Positions 9,535 through 18,332 of a stretch of DNA of 64,000 nucleotides are shown piece by piece (within the stretch, counting starts at the first letter, position 1; each line of letters begins with the position of its first letter). The notes below the pieces were generated by a model, which saw only the letters and a list, made by a program, of their open reading frames with translations, was not told where the DNA came from and ran no database searches. Origin of the DNA: CAZHHH01 sp052400685 (GTDB taxonomy: Bacteria; Bacteroidota; Bacteroidia; Bacteroidales; Marinilabiliaceae); NCBI GenBank assembly GCA_052400685.1, contig JBQTGJ010000002.1. The stretch is one strand, 5' to 3'. A program made the position numbers and the translations under genes.

Positions 9535-9934
9535 ACCCTCTAATCCTTTCAAAAATTGCACATTAACTCCAATAAAAACATGAGAAATAAAACGGGAAGA
9601 AGCTAAAGCGAAGTGCAACAAATTATCGACAATAAAACTTCATCTTTACAATACTCACATTTTTTGTGCGACAAAAGCCGTGAATTTGAAACCCCCAGCC
9701 AACCTCTGACTCTATGGGCCATCACTAATTTTAGTACTAAAAAAACATGAGCACCATAAACGACAGTTCGAACATACAAAAATTCATTTACATTTTTGAC
9801 AAAGCCCAAAAAATGCTTTTTGACATTGTATATTCACTCCTAAATTATCCATAATTTTCAAACATAACACTTCGACCAATCACTTCTTCTATACAAGGAA
9901 ATTAAGAGCAAATTGTTTTGCTTAAAGGGCGGCA

Positions 9935-9974
9935 CAAAAAATCCCTTTCCAACCTATAACGGAAAGGGATTCCC
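9935..9974 (-). terminator. Rho-independent terminator, probably for the cadherin gene
   Basis: On the minus strand AATCCCTTTCC and GGAAAGGGATT form a perfect 11-bp stem around a 10-nt loop, followed by TTTTTTG. It lies 170 bp past the cadherin gene's stop, beyond palindromic copy B. Confidence 0.8.
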
Positions 9975-10007
9975 CTAAACTGTACCCGACAAAAGGGTTA
10001 TTTAATA

Positions 10008-10141
10008 TTTGTCTATAAAGTCAACGACTTCATTAGGCGTGCCATAAAAACAGTATTTTACGAAAAAGAACGCCTTTATTTTAATGACGCCACAAACCTT
10101 AAATTTGAACTCAATAAACAAATGCCCAGCTTTATGCGCAG
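10008..10141 (+). repeat. Dispersed palindromic element, copy B
   Basis: Starts TTTGTCTATAAAGTCAAC, has the apical TTTACGAAAAA region, AAATTTGAACTC and ends CTTTATGCGCAG. It abuts the 3' end of the cadherin gene (stop at 10145). Confidence 0.75.
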
Positions 10142-10144
10142 TGA

Positions 10145-13036
10145 CTATTTAATCACAACCTTTTGCACATGCAACTGACCTTGCAACGTAAAAATAACGC
10201 AGTAAACACCAGCTCTAAGGTATCCTACAGCCACCGGTTGACCGACCAGATAATTAGCCCTATGCCAAACCCTGATTCCATCGACAGAGAAAATATCCAG
10301 AGTCCCTTCTTTTAACAACTCTCCATCAAGACTGGTATAAAGCAAATCGCTGGCAGGATTAGGATAAACAGTGAAATTCGAATCTGAAGATTCAGAAATC
10401 AACACCCCGGTTCCAGTATCTTCCATCACATTCACAACCACTTCCTCGTTACTGCTGTTAACGCCATCGGAAACCGATATTGCAAGCACGTATTGCGATA
10501 AAACATCGTAGTTCAGAGTGCTATTAACCATTAACAAACCATCATTATCTATGGTAAATGCCTCAGCAATATTCCCGGAGATAATACTAAAAACCATTGT
10601 GCTACCATCAGCGTCAGTAGCCAGGACACTCCCCACTTCAGCACCTTGGACAGCCGTTTCCAAAATATTGAACTGTTGATTTCCGGCAATCACAGGGGGC
10701 GTATCGTTTATATCTGTAACATTAACAGATACTGTTTCAGCAGCCGAAGTATTGACCCCATCACTGACTGTGAGGGTTAACGTATAGGACGTGGTAGTTT
10801 CGTAATCTAAGTTGGTATTATCGGCAACAGTTATCTCTCCGGTTGATGCATTGATTGCAAAAACAGCAGCTTCATTACCGGCAGTAATTGTCCAGGCACT
10901 AAAAGAAGTACCGGCATCAGCATCGGTTGCAAGAACAGTTCCTACCGAACTTGCATTTGCAGCATCTTCATCAACACTGAATGATTGCGAAGCTGTGATT
11001 ACTGGCGTTGCCTCGTTTATATCTGTAACATTAATAGATACTGTTTCAGCAGCCGAAATATTTACGCCATCACTTACTGTGAGGGTTAACACATAGGACG
11101 TGGTAGTTTCGTAATCTAAATTGGTATTGTCATCAACAACTATCTCTCCGGTTGATGCATTGATTGCAAAAACAGCAGCTTCATTACCGGCCGTAATTAT
11201 CCAGTCACTAAAAGAAGTACCGGCATCAGCATCGGTTGCAAGAACAGTTCCTACCGAACTTGCATTTGCAGCATCTTCATCAACACTGAATGATTGGGAA
11301 GCTGTGATTACTGGCGTTGCCTCGTTTATATCGGTAACATTAATAGATACTGTTTCAGCAGCCGAAGTATTGACCCCATCACTTACTGTGAGGGTTAACA
11401 CATAGGACGTGGTAGTTTCGTAATCTAAATTGGTATTGTCATCAACAACTATCTCTCCGGTTGATGCATTGATTGCAAAAACAGCAGCTTCATTACCGGC
11501 TGTAATTGTCCAGGCACTAAAAGAAGTACCGGCATCAGCATCGGTTGCAAGAACAGTTCCTACTGAACTTCCATTTGCAGCATCTTCATCAACACTGAAT
11601 GATTGCGAAGCTGTGATTACTGGCGTTGCCTCGTTTATATCTGTGATATTAATAGATACTGTTTCAGCAGCCGAAGTATTGACCCCATCACTTACTGTGA
11701 GGGTTAACGTATAGGACGTGGTAGTTTCGTAATCTAAGTTGGTATTATCGGCAACAGTTATCTCTCCGGTTGAGGCATTGATTGCAAAAACAGCAGCTTC
11801 ATTACCGGCTGTAATTGTCCAGGCACTAAAAGAAGTACCGGCATCAGCATCGGTTGCAAGAACAGTTCCTACTGAACCTCCATTTGCAGCATCTTCATCA
11901 ACACTGAATGATTGCAAAGCTGTGATTACTGGCGTTGCCTCGTTTATATCTGTAACATTAATAGATACTGTTTCAGCAGCCGAAGTATTGACCCCATCAC
12001 TGACTGTGAGGGTTAACGTATAGGACGTGGTAGTTTCGTAATCTAAGTTGGTATTATCGTCAACAGTTATCTCTCCGGTTGAGGCATTGAATGCAAAAAC
12101 AGCAGCTTCATTACCGGCTGTAATTGTCCAGGCACTAAAAGAAGTACCGGCATCAGCATCGGTTGCAAGAACAGTTCCTACCGAACTTGCATTTGCAGCA
12201 TCTTCATCAACACTGAATGATTGCAAAGCTGTGATTACTGGCGTTTCATCCAAATTATTGATATACACCGTGAATGCTTCTGAATAAGAATCGGTTCCAT
12301 CCGACGTCTGAATCCTAAAGGAATAACTATTTTTAGTTTCGTAATCGGGGCTGGGAATAATATGTAAATCACTGCCACTAATATAAAAAGAACCATTGTC
12401 GGTATCTCCGCTTCCTGAAACCAAAGAGTAGGTATGTGAATCGCCGGCATCCGCATCGGTGGTACTAAATGTCCCAACAGATGAATTGGCAGATACATTC
12501 TCATCTATAGCGAAACTAGATAACGAAATATCGGTTGGCACATTATTCATATTATAAGAAACAGTAACTACACCACTTGCCATATCAGTCTCCCATGCAC
12601 CATCTGGAATAGTTATGTCTGGACTGGAATTATAATATCTCACAGTTCCAGAACCTCCCCGACCTGTAGATTCCCAAATATCCCATTCATACACAGATTC
12701 CGCATCATTATAACGGTATTCAATCCGGTAGGTACTGCCGGCATCATTATGATCAAAATACCTTCGGTCATTACCGTCCACATTGGTAGTGCCGACATAC
12801 GAATAGGTTCCATTGGCACCCACTCCTGTTGTAGCTGCACCTGTGACAGTCACCGTTGACTGCGCCGTAACCAAGGCGGCCGGTAAAAAAAACAAAACAA
12901 AAAGAATTCCAGGAAACAATGATTTCTTTAAATGGGATATTACCTCTTCGTTTTCTTCATTAACGGCACATTCAGAAATACCTCCAAACGGAGGCTTCTC
13001 TGACACTTTCTTTAATATTGTAAATTTTTTTTTCAT
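10145..13036 (-). CDS. Type IX-secreted protein with tandem cadherin repeats
   Basis: 963 residues. A long basic N terminus precedes a hydrophobic signal segment at about residues 36-57 (SLFPGILFVLFFLPAALVTA), then AQ. The sole in-frame start is at 13036. Residues ~60-160 form an unassigned N domain; ~165-265 a diverged cadherin-like repeat; ~266-781 five almost identical 103-residue cadherin repeats (cores SVDEDAAN, LATDADAG, LDYETTTSY, LTLTVSDGVN); ~784-880 another diverged repeat. The last ~75 residues match a type A T9SS sorting domain (NFTVYPNPASDLLYTS, late GVYCVIF, terminal KVVIK). Cadherin repeats with DxD and DxNDN-like turns usually bind calcium and mediate adhesion. The protein is probably exported across the outer membrane and anchored or released there. 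A structured leader element lies just upstream. Confidence 0.85.
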   Translation of the reverse strand: MKKKFTILKKVSEKPPFGGISECAVNEENEEVISHLKKSLFPGILFVLFFLPAALVTAQSTVTVTGAATTGVGANGTYSYVGTTNVDGNDRRYFDHNDAGSTYRIEYRYNDAESVYEWDIWESTGRGGSGTVRYYNSSPDITIPDGAWETDMASGVVTVSYNMNNVPTDISLSSFAIDENVSANSSVGTFSTTDADAGDSHTYSLVSGSGDTDNGSFYISGSDLHIIPSPDYETKNSYSFRIQTSDGTDSYSEAFTVYINNLDETPVITALQSFSVDEDAANASSVGTVLATDADAGTSFSAWTITAGNEAAVFAFNASTGEITVDDNTNLDYETTTSYTLTLTVSDGVNTSAAETVSINVTDINEATPVITALQSFSVDEDAANGGSVGTVLATDADAGTSFSAWTITAGNEAAVFAINASTGEITVADNTNLDYETTTSYTLTLTVSDGVNTSAAETVSINITDINEATPVITASQSFSVDEDAANGSSVGTVLATDADAGTSFSAWTITAGNEAAVFAINASTGEIVVDDNTNLDYETTTSYVLTLTVSDGVNTSAAETVSINVTDINEATPVITASQSFSVDEDAANASSVGTVLATDADAGTSFSDWIITAGNEAAVFAINASTGEIVVDDNTNLDYETTTSYVLTLTVSDGVNISAAETVSINVTDINEATPVITASQSFSVDEDAANASSVGTVLATDADAGTSFSAWTITAGNEAAVFAINASTGEITVADNTNLDYETTTSYTLTLTVSDGVNTSAAETVSVNVTDINDTPPVIAGNQQFNILETAVQGAEVGSVLATDADGSTMVFSIISGNIAEAFTIDNDGLLMVNSTLNYDVLSQYVLAISVSDGVNSSNEEVVVNVMEDTGTGVLISESSDSNFTVYPNPASDLLYTSLDGELLKEGTLDIFSVDGIRVWHRANYLVGQPVAVGYLRAGVYCVIFTLQGQLHVQKVVIK
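10700..12245 (-). repeat. Five tandem 309-bp repeats inside the cadherin gene
   Basis: The nucleotide period is exactly 309 bp (103 codons), with phase-identical starts near 12245, 11936, 11627, 11318 and 11009. Copies differ at only a few per cent of bases. This indicates recent expansion or ongoing gene conversion, and the repeat number is likely to vary between strains. Confidence 0.9.
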
Positions 13037-13057
13037 GTGTTAATAATTAATTTGTTA

Positions 13058-13127
13058 AGGTCACATGAAACTCACAGGGATAATCATTCACCTTTGTGAG
13101 GGACCACTCTCATGCTCGTTTCACATG
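13058..13127 (-). promoter_or_regulatory. Structured leader element upstream of the cadherin gene (family 2, copy 5)
   Basis: Read on the minus strand it opens CATGTGAAACGAGC, then a GAG...CTC hairpin, the conserved CACAAAGGTGAATGATTAT, and closes GTTTCATGTGACC. The two ends are inverted repeats. It ends 22 bp before the ATG, the same placement as copy 6 before the beta-barrel gene. Confidence 0.7.
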
Positions 13128-13364
13128 TTAATCATTAATTAAAAGGTCTCTTCACATCATCAGCATGGTAATGGTAAGAGAACAGACGGCCCCTTTGTCT
13201 ACAAAAAGGCCAACTAAACAGAGTCCGCCTATAAAGTCCGACATCTACGTTACGCTTGCCATAAAAACAGTCATTTAGAAAAGCAACCCCCTTCTTTCAT
13301 AACTTCACAAGCTGCAAATCCGGTCATTTCGTATCAAGCTCTTGAATTTTATTGCTGATACGTA
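13128..13364. other. Gene-free stretch with palindromic copy C
   Basis: No coding sequence seen. It should contain the cadherin promoter, which I cannot pinpoint, and the 3' end of the tail-collar gene. Confidence 0.5.
13223..13345 (+). repeat. Dispersed palindromic element, copy C
   Basis: Shares CTATAAAGTC, TACGCTTGCCATAAAAACAG, TCATTTAGAAAAG and ACTTCACAAGC with copies A and E. The 3' end is degenerate. Confidence 0.65.
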
Positions 13365-13889
13365 CTAACTTCTGGGCGGATAAACGCCCTCAAGACAGAT
13401 AATATAATTCACCCCAAGCGAAGGCTGCATATTATTAACCGGTTGATTTTGGCCTGATATGCCCACCGAAGCAGTGTTCATCTCAGCATCAGCAGAAGGG
13501 GCAAAATTGCCTGTTCCATCCTGATTTTGACAAACAAAATTATTGGATGGCAACAATTGCACATTTCTACCCGCCAAAGTGGCATTGGCATTTAAACTAT
13601 GATTATGAGCCGGCATTTGTGAGGTAGTCAGCGTATTGGTATTAAGTCCAATCTGTTGCCCCAGATAGACCGTCTGTAACCCCGCTCCCTGCCCGACATG
13701 AACGGGCACCCGCCCCCGTAAATCCGGTAATCCGAAAGTGACCCTGCCATCGCCGCCGTAGACTTCCCCCAGCAAAGAAAACAGCGCAGAATACTGTGCC
13801 ACCGGGAGTAGTTGTCCGTTACAAAAAGCCCATCCCTGAGGGGCAAAATTGCCGGCAAAAAGTATTATGGTACCTAAAAATGCTTCCAT
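13365..13889 (-). CDS. Phage tail-collar domain protein (microcystin-dependent protein family)
   Basis: 174 residues, no signal peptide. The N-terminal half matches the tail-collar domain: FAPQGWAFCNGQLLPV, YGGDGRVTFGLPDLRGRVPV, and HNHSL later. The C-terminal half is Asn/Gln-rich and ends PSLGVNYIICLEGVYPPRS, typical of the family. In phages this fold decorates tail fibres. Stand-alone bacterial copies are of unknown function and often come in small clusters. It is a paralogue of the gene at 13982-14509, 92 bp upstream on the same strand. No other phage genes are present, so this is not a prophage. Confidence 0.8.
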   Translation of the reverse strand: MEAFLGTIILFAGNFAPQGWAFCNGQLLPVAQYSALFSLLGEVYGGDGRVTFGLPDLRGRVPVHVGQGAGLQTVYLGQQIGLNTNTLTTSQMPAHNHSLNANATLAGRNVQLLPSNNFVCQNQDGTGNFAPSADAEMNTASVGISGQNQPVNNMQPSLGVNYIICLEGVYPPRS

Positions 13890-13981
13890 AACTCTATTAT
13901 TTATATTAATTTTTTCGCGCTGTGTAAGTCTTGATTCTGAACATCACTTATCAAACACTTAAATTTTCTTATGATCACGAA

Positions 13982-14509
13982 CTAACTTCGGGGTGGATAA
14001 ATACCTTCAAGACAGATAATATAATTGAGCCCAAGCGAAGGTTGCATATTATTAACAGGCTGATTTTGGCCTGATATGCCCACCGAAGCAGTGTTCATTT
14101 CAACATCAGCAGTTGGGGCAAAATTGCCTGTTCCATCCTGATTTTGACAAACAAAATTATTGGTTGGTAACAATTTCACATTTCTACCCGACAAAGTAGC
14201 ATTGGCATATAACGTATGGCTGTGCGACGACATTTGAGAGGCCGTCAACGAATTGGTGTTGGTTCCCAGTTTCTGACCTAAAGCAACTGGTTGCAAGGCC
14301 GGGGCTTGTCCCGCATGCACTGCAACACGACCACGCAAATCAGGCAAAGTAAAATAATTAATACCATCGCCACCATAAGTGGTTCCTATAATAGAATAAA
14401 GCGCCTGATTATTATTAATGGCCATTTGCTGTCCATTACAAAAAGCCCATCCCCGCGGCGCATACGTTCCCGAAAAAAGGAACACGGAACCAATAAAAGC
14501 TTCATCCAT
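13982..14509 (-). CDS. Phage tail-collar domain protein, second copy
   Basis: 175 residues, same architecture as its neighbour: YAPRGWAFCNGQQMAI, YGGDGINYFTLPDLRGRVAV, HSHTL, and end LNYIICLEGIYPPRS. From about residue 100 the two proteins are almost identical, including NNFVCQNQDGTGNFAP and SVGISGQNQPVNNMQPSLG. The first 100 residues share only about half their positions. This pattern suggests gene conversion of the 3' halves or strong constraint on a shared C-terminal module. It is probably co-transcribed with the downstream copy. Confidence 0.8.
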   Translation of the reverse strand: MDEAFIGSVFLFSGTYAPRGWAFCNGQQMAINNNQALYSIIGTTYGGDGINYFTLPDLRGRVAVHAGQAPALQPVALGQKLGTNTNSLTASQMSSHSHTLYANATLSGRNVKLLPTNNFVCQNQDGTGNFAPTADVEMNTASVGISGQNQPVNNMQPSLGLNYIICLEGIYPPRS

Positions 14510-14986
14510 AACTGAAAATTAAAATGAACCTGTCTATAAAAATTCCACCTTCACAGTACGCTTGCTCTCAAAATAATAACCGGAACCAGTAGACTTACAT
14601 TTTACGTACTGCGCAGACCTTAAATTTGAACTTTAAAGCCAAACTCCCGACTTTATGGGCAGGCGATAATTAACCAATAAAGCCATTGAAACTCCAAGAA
14701 TCACATTCTGTAGTATTATAAAGGAACAATAAACCTAAAGGCATGACAAACCAATTGCGCGAACAGACACAAATATTGAGTGAAGAATCAACATTAATGA
14801 GTGGGGAGTATTTCTAAAAATAGTTCAATTCAAAATCAGCCTTTTCCCTTCAATTGACATGTAGAAATTTCTTTACCATAAAAGTCATTGCGGAATACGA
14901 CAAAAAAAACATGATTTTTGCAGCTGATCAATAATTCGCTTAAATAGGTTTATCTTTAAATCGAAATAAAATAAAAATCAGAAGAC
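14510..14986. other. Divergent intergenic region
   Basis: Lies between the tail-collar pair (minus) and the secreted unknown (plus). Contains palindromic copy D (14530-14664). The remainder is AT-rich with no coding sequence. TATCTTTA near 14951 may be a -7-like box for the plus-strand gene. Confidence 0.5.
14530..14664 (+). repeat. Dispersed palindromic element, copy D
   Basis: Starts TGTCTATAAA, contains AGTACGCTTGCTCTC, CAGTAGACTTACATTTTACG, TGCGCAGACC and AAATTTGAAC, and ends CTTTATGGGCAGGCG. The start and end pair as an inverted repeat. Confidence 0.7.
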
Positions 14987-15652
14987 ATGACAACAAGTGC
15001 ACGAATTAGTTTTTTGTTGCTGACCTCCCTGCTAATAGCATGTCCGAATGTGCTTGCGCGAAAAGCCAAAGGATTCATCATCAACAACCAAAACGACACC
15101 ATAAAAGGCTGGATTAATTTGCCAACACACGACTTTTCTACCAATGCCTATTACCTCTCGGGATTTGACTCAGAGATGCTTCATCAGGAGGTACATTTCA
15201 AAAACGGGAAAAAAGAGCAATGGCAAACATATGGTCCGAAGCAAATCAAACAATTTGAATTTTCATATAAAAATGAGACCATTACGTTTACCTCATTTAA
15301 ACTGTCATTAAAAAGCATTGTAGAAACCGACAAAGGTCGCGAACGATTTCTGAAACTAGAATACAAAGGCGCTGTTTGCCTTTACAAATTTTCGTTTCTA
15401 TCGCCCAACAAGACAATGCACCCGCTGAATGAGAAGCCAGAAAAAAACAACGAATGGTATCTAATCAGCCCAACAGGAGACGTGATCCCGGTGAGGACTA
15501 AAGAGGAAGTTAAAAACATGCATGACCTGTTACAAAAAGCAGGTATTGACAATCAGTACATTCAATTAATACCCGCGAACACCAATTTCAAAGCCATTAA
15601 ATCGGTCCTTCAAAATTACGATAACTGGTTGGGTGAACATCAAAATAAATAA
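14987..15652 (+). CDS. Hypothetical secreted protein
   Basis: 221 residues. The first 24 (MTTSARISFLLLTSLLIACP then NVLA) look like a signal peptide. A Cys at residue 19 lies inside the hydrophobic stretch but without a clean lipobox. The mature N terminus has KGFIINNQNDTIKGWI, a pattern recurring in Bacteroidota exported proteins of unknown function. The rest is mixed alpha/beta with no recognised motif. It is followed 34 bp later by the hemG-like gene on the same strand, possibly co-transcribed. Function unknown. Confidence 0.6.
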   Translation: MTTSARISFLLLTSLLIACPNVLARKAKGFIINNQNDTIKGWINLPTHDFSTNAYYLSGFDSEMLHQEVHFKNGKKEQWQTYGPKQIKQFEFSYKNETITFTSFKLSLKSIVETDKGRERFLKLEYKGAVCLYKFSFLSPNKTMHPLNEKPEKNNEWYLISPTGDVIPVRTKEEVKNMHDLLQKAGIDNQYIQLIPANTNFKAIKSVLQNYDNWLGEHQNK

Positions 15653-15686
15653 ACCGTTTAACAACAAACATTACTGATTGATTAAA

Positions 15687-16214
15687 ATGGACAAAAAAAT
15701 AGGAATAGTATATTCTACTACCGACGGACAGACATTAAAAATTTGTCAACGAATTGCTGAACATCTTGAAGACTCAGGATTTAAGACAGACATAATTGAG
15801 ATTTCGTTGTTTACTGATGCAATATCTGAATATTCAAAATTGATTATTGGAGCGAGTATCAGATACGGGAAACACAGTAAAAAAGTAACACGGTTTATTC
15901 AAAGACACAAAACCGAATTAGAACAAATTGATACAGCTTTCTTTTCGGTGAATTTAGTGGCAAGAAAAAGTAACAAAAATACACCTGAGAGCAATCCTTA
16001 TATTTCAAAATATTTTAAGCGACTGAATTGGAGTCCTAAAATAATAGATGTTTTTGCTGGACGCTTGGACTATGATGCATATTCCTTAATAGATAGGTTA
16101 ATGATTAAATTGATTATGAAAATCACAAAAGGCCCGACAAAATCTGAAAAACCGATTGAATATACAGACTGGGAAAAGGTTAAAAACTTTTCCGCTAAAA
16201 TAAGTCTTAACTAA
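15687..16214 (+). CDS. hemG: Menaquinone-dependent protoporphyrinogen IX dehydrogenase (HemG-type flavodoxin fold)
   Basis: 175 residues from ATG at 15687; an in-frame TTG nine bases upstream is less likely. A long-chain flavodoxin-like protein with FMN-binding GIVYSTTDGQTLKI at the N terminus. It carries HemG hallmarks: LIIGASIRYGKH, FFSVNLVARK, VFAGRLDYDAYS, KLIMKITKGPT and EYTDWEKV. HemG oxidises protoporphyrinogen IX to protoporphyrin IX, passing electrons to menaquinone at the inner membrane. No other haem gene is nearby. The gene is more AT-rich than its neighbours, hinting at transfer. A related flavodoxin of other function cannot be fully excluded. Confidence 0.8.
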   Translation: MDKKIGIVYSTTDGQTLKICQRIAEHLEDSGFKTDIIEISLFTDAISEYSKLIIGASIRYGKHSKKVTRFIQRHKTELEQIDTAFFSVNLVARKSNKNTPESNPYISKYFKRLNWSPKIIDVFAGRLDYDAYSLIDRLMIKLIMKITKGPTKSEKPIEYTDWEKVKNFSAKISLN

Positions 16215-16215
16215 T

Positions 16216-16352
16216 GTTTGTCTACAAAGTCAACTTATGCGTTACGCTTGTCATAAAAACAGTCATTTACGAAAAGTAAACGCCTTAATTTTTATGACTT
16301 TGCAAGCCTTGTTTTTTAACTTTATAATTCAAACACTTAAACCACAGACAAT
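16216..16352 (+). repeat. Dispersed palindromic element, copy E
   Basis: Almost identical to copy A for about 100 bp, including GCGTTACGCTTGTCATAAAA and GTCATTTACGAAAAGTAAAC. It begins two bases after the hemG stop and fills most of the gap to btuD (convergent). Confidence 0.85.
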
Positions 16353-16427
16353 CTACTAACCCTATCTTTCTCAGCAGCAACTCATTAACAAGATGATAAA
16401 CCAGCACTAAAGCAGACTCCCGGTTTC

Positions 16428-17261
16428 TCAGTCTCTGTTCAGACTACCATATTTATCCTTAATGTGCTTCAATATTCTCTCTGACACCAAAAAGACAGCC
16501 GGTTTACCCGACAGCGGGTTGATCTCGGTAACCACAACGGTGTTATAAACCTGCTCAATATTATCGTAAGTGAGCACTTCCTGCGGACTTCCTTTCATGT
16601 GAATCGCACCATCCTTCATCATAATCAAATAATTACAATATTCGGCAGCCAGATTCAAATCGTGAATGATCATTAAAACCGTTAAATTCATCTCGCCATT
16701 CAATCGTTGAATAAGATTAAGCACCTGCACCTGATGCGTAATATCGAGATGCGATGTTGGCTCATCCATCAACAACAGCTCCGGTTCCTGCGTCAACGCC
16801 TGTGCAATAGCCGCCAATTGCTGTTCACCACCGCTCAGCTGCGACATTAATTTCTTACGATGATTAAAAATACCGGTCAAACGCATGTATTTGCGAGCGA
16901 TAACCACATCGTGCCGTGGCTCAAAAAACTGAAATGCTTCACGATAAGGCAACCGTCCCATCAGCACATAATCCTCAACCGTCACATCTATGGCATCAGG
17001 AAACTGATTAACAACAGCCACCTTACGGGCTTTGGCATTCAGTTTTAAGGTGTTTAAATTCTCATGGTGGAGCCATATCTCGCCCGTTCGGACTGCCAGA
17101 TTACCGGAGATCCCCTTAAACAAGGTGGTTTTACCGGAACCGTTGGGACCAATGATTCCGGCAAGCGCGCCTTTGGGAAGCGACAATGAGATATTTTTCA
17201 GGCGAAACCCATCGCCATAGCCACAATCCAGATTGACTATTTTCAAATAACTATCGGGCAT
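16428..17261 (-). CDS. btuD: Cobalamin ABC transporter ATP-binding protein
   Basis: 277 residues. ATPase of a FecCD-type importer. Walker A GPNGSGKTT at about residue 38, Q-loop region NQFPDAIDVTVEDYV, signature LSGGEQQ, Walker B LLLMDEP, H-switch IHDLN. The start overlaps the end of btuC by 11 bp, so translation is coupled. FecE/HmuV-type haem or siderophore ATPases look the same in sequence. The cobalamin assignment rests on the riboswitch heading the operon. Confidence 0.85.
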   Translation of the reverse strand: MPDSYLKIVNLDCGYGDGFRLKNISLSLPKGALAGIIGPNGSGKTTLFKGISGNLAVRTGEIWLHHENLNTLKLNAKARKVAVVNQFPDAIDVTVEDYVLMGRLPYREAFQFFEPRHDVVIARKYMRLTGIFNHRKKLMSQLSGGEQQLAAIAQALTQEPELLLMDEPTSHLDITHQVQVLNLIQRLNGEMNLTVLMIIHDLNLAAEYCNYLIMMKDGAIHMKGSPQEVLTYDNIEQVYNTVVVTEINPLSGKPAVFLVSERILKHIKDKYGSLNRD

Positions 17262-18267
17262 GACGTCCTCTTTTCTTAAACTGATTTAACACCACAATAA
17301 ACAAAATGCCGCCGGCCATACCTGTAATCACGCCAATGGGCAACTCGTTGGGAGAAATAATCGTCCGCGCCAGCACATCACTGATAATTAAAAACAAGCC
17401 ACCTCCTAAAAACGAACCTATCAACAAAAACCGATAATCAGAACCGGCCAGCAAACGTATAAAATGCGGTATAACCAACCCCACAAAACCAATCACCCCG
17501 GTCACCGATACACAAATACCCGTGAGCAATGAAGCCACCAAAAACAAAATACGAATGGTCGTTTTACTGTTAATACCCAGATAACGGGCTTTGGCCTCTC
17601 CCAATAGCAAAGCATTCAGCGGCCGTGCCAGCAAATAACTGACAAACAGGCCCACCACCGAAGCATACAATACTATTTTAATCAGGAATGTATCCGGTTC
17701 ATCCAGCGAGCCCATCATCCAAAACATAATACCATGTAAATCGTCGGCCGTGGCCACCGACATCAGCAACATCATAACCGAAGAAGCCACAAAACTAATC
17801 ATCACACCTATGAGCAACATCTTATTAACATCGGCACCACCATGCAGAAAGCCCAACAGACCAACAATAACCACTGTTAATATGGCACCACCAAACCCGG
17901 CCAGTGGTAACATAAAAGAGCCTACCGTAAGATGTAATCCCAAAACAATTACCAAAGCAACCCCCAGAGCAGCACCGCCCGAAATACCAAGCGTATAGGG
18001 TTCCACCAACGGATTACGAAAAACACCCTGTAAAATGGCGCCCGACAGACTCAAAGCACCACCAGCCCCCAAAGCCAGTATAACACGAGGCAAACGCATT
18101 CCCGTCAGAATAAAATAATCCATTCCCTCCTTTTTTTTCAGCAAGGGAATAATATCACCGACCGAAATAGAGGCTTCACCCATGGTCAACGACAAAATCG
18201 ATGCGCCAACTACCAACAAGAGTAACAGCAATGTAAACAAAACCCATTTGACATATTTTGCGCTCAT
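17251..18267 (-). CDS. btuC: Cobalamin ABC transporter permease (FecCD family)
   Basis: 338 residues from ATG at 18267 (a GTG lies two codons upstream). Highly hydrophobic, with about ten transmembrane helices. Family motifs: GMRLPRVILALGAGGALSLS, GAILQGVFRNPLVEPYTLGI near the N terminus and GVIGFVGLVIPHFIRLLAGS towards the end, which contact the ATPase. Forms the inner-membrane channel for vitamin B12 with BtuD. It follows btuF by 65 bp. Confidence 0.87.
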   Translation of the reverse strand: MSAKYVKWVLFTLLLLLLVVGASILSLTMGEASISVGDIIPLLKKKEGMDYFILTGMRLPRVILALGAGGALSLSGAILQGVFRNPLVEPYTLGISGGAALGVALVIVLGLHLTVGSFMLPLAGFGGAILTVVIVGLLGFLHGGADVNKMLLIGVMISFVASSVMMLLMSVATADDLHGIMFWMMGSLDEPDTFLIKIVLYASVVGLFVSYLLARPLNALLLGEAKARYLGINSKTTIRILFLVASLLTGICVSVTGVIGFVGLVIPHFIRLLAGSDYRFLLIGSFLGGGLFLIISDVLARTIISPNELPIGVITGMAGGILFIVVLNQFKKRGRHAR

Positions 18268-18332
18268 TGTCACATTTTTATAAGAAACAGTATCCAGCGG
18301 CCATTGTTAAAACGATGACGTCAGAGCTTACC

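Larger units (their letters stand above)
9535..10144. other. Gene-free stretch between PAS/GAF and cadherin genes
   Basis: Upstream region of the PAS/GAF gene plus the 3' region of the cadherin gene. It holds a terminator hairpin (9937-9974) and palindromic element copy B. A minus-strand frame at 9603-9809 has no family-like features and was not called. Confidence 0.6.

Noticed and set aside
9603..9809. 68-codon minus-strand frame
   Set aside because: No family features, weak start and poor codon pattern; most likely chance.
10812..12287. Five 79-94-codon plus-strand frames in tandem
   Set aside because: They are antisense shadows of the cadherin repeats.
13365..14509. Prophage remnant based on the tail-collar genes
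   Set aside because: No capsid, portal, integrase or lysis gene nearby; the family also occurs as ordinary bacterial genes.
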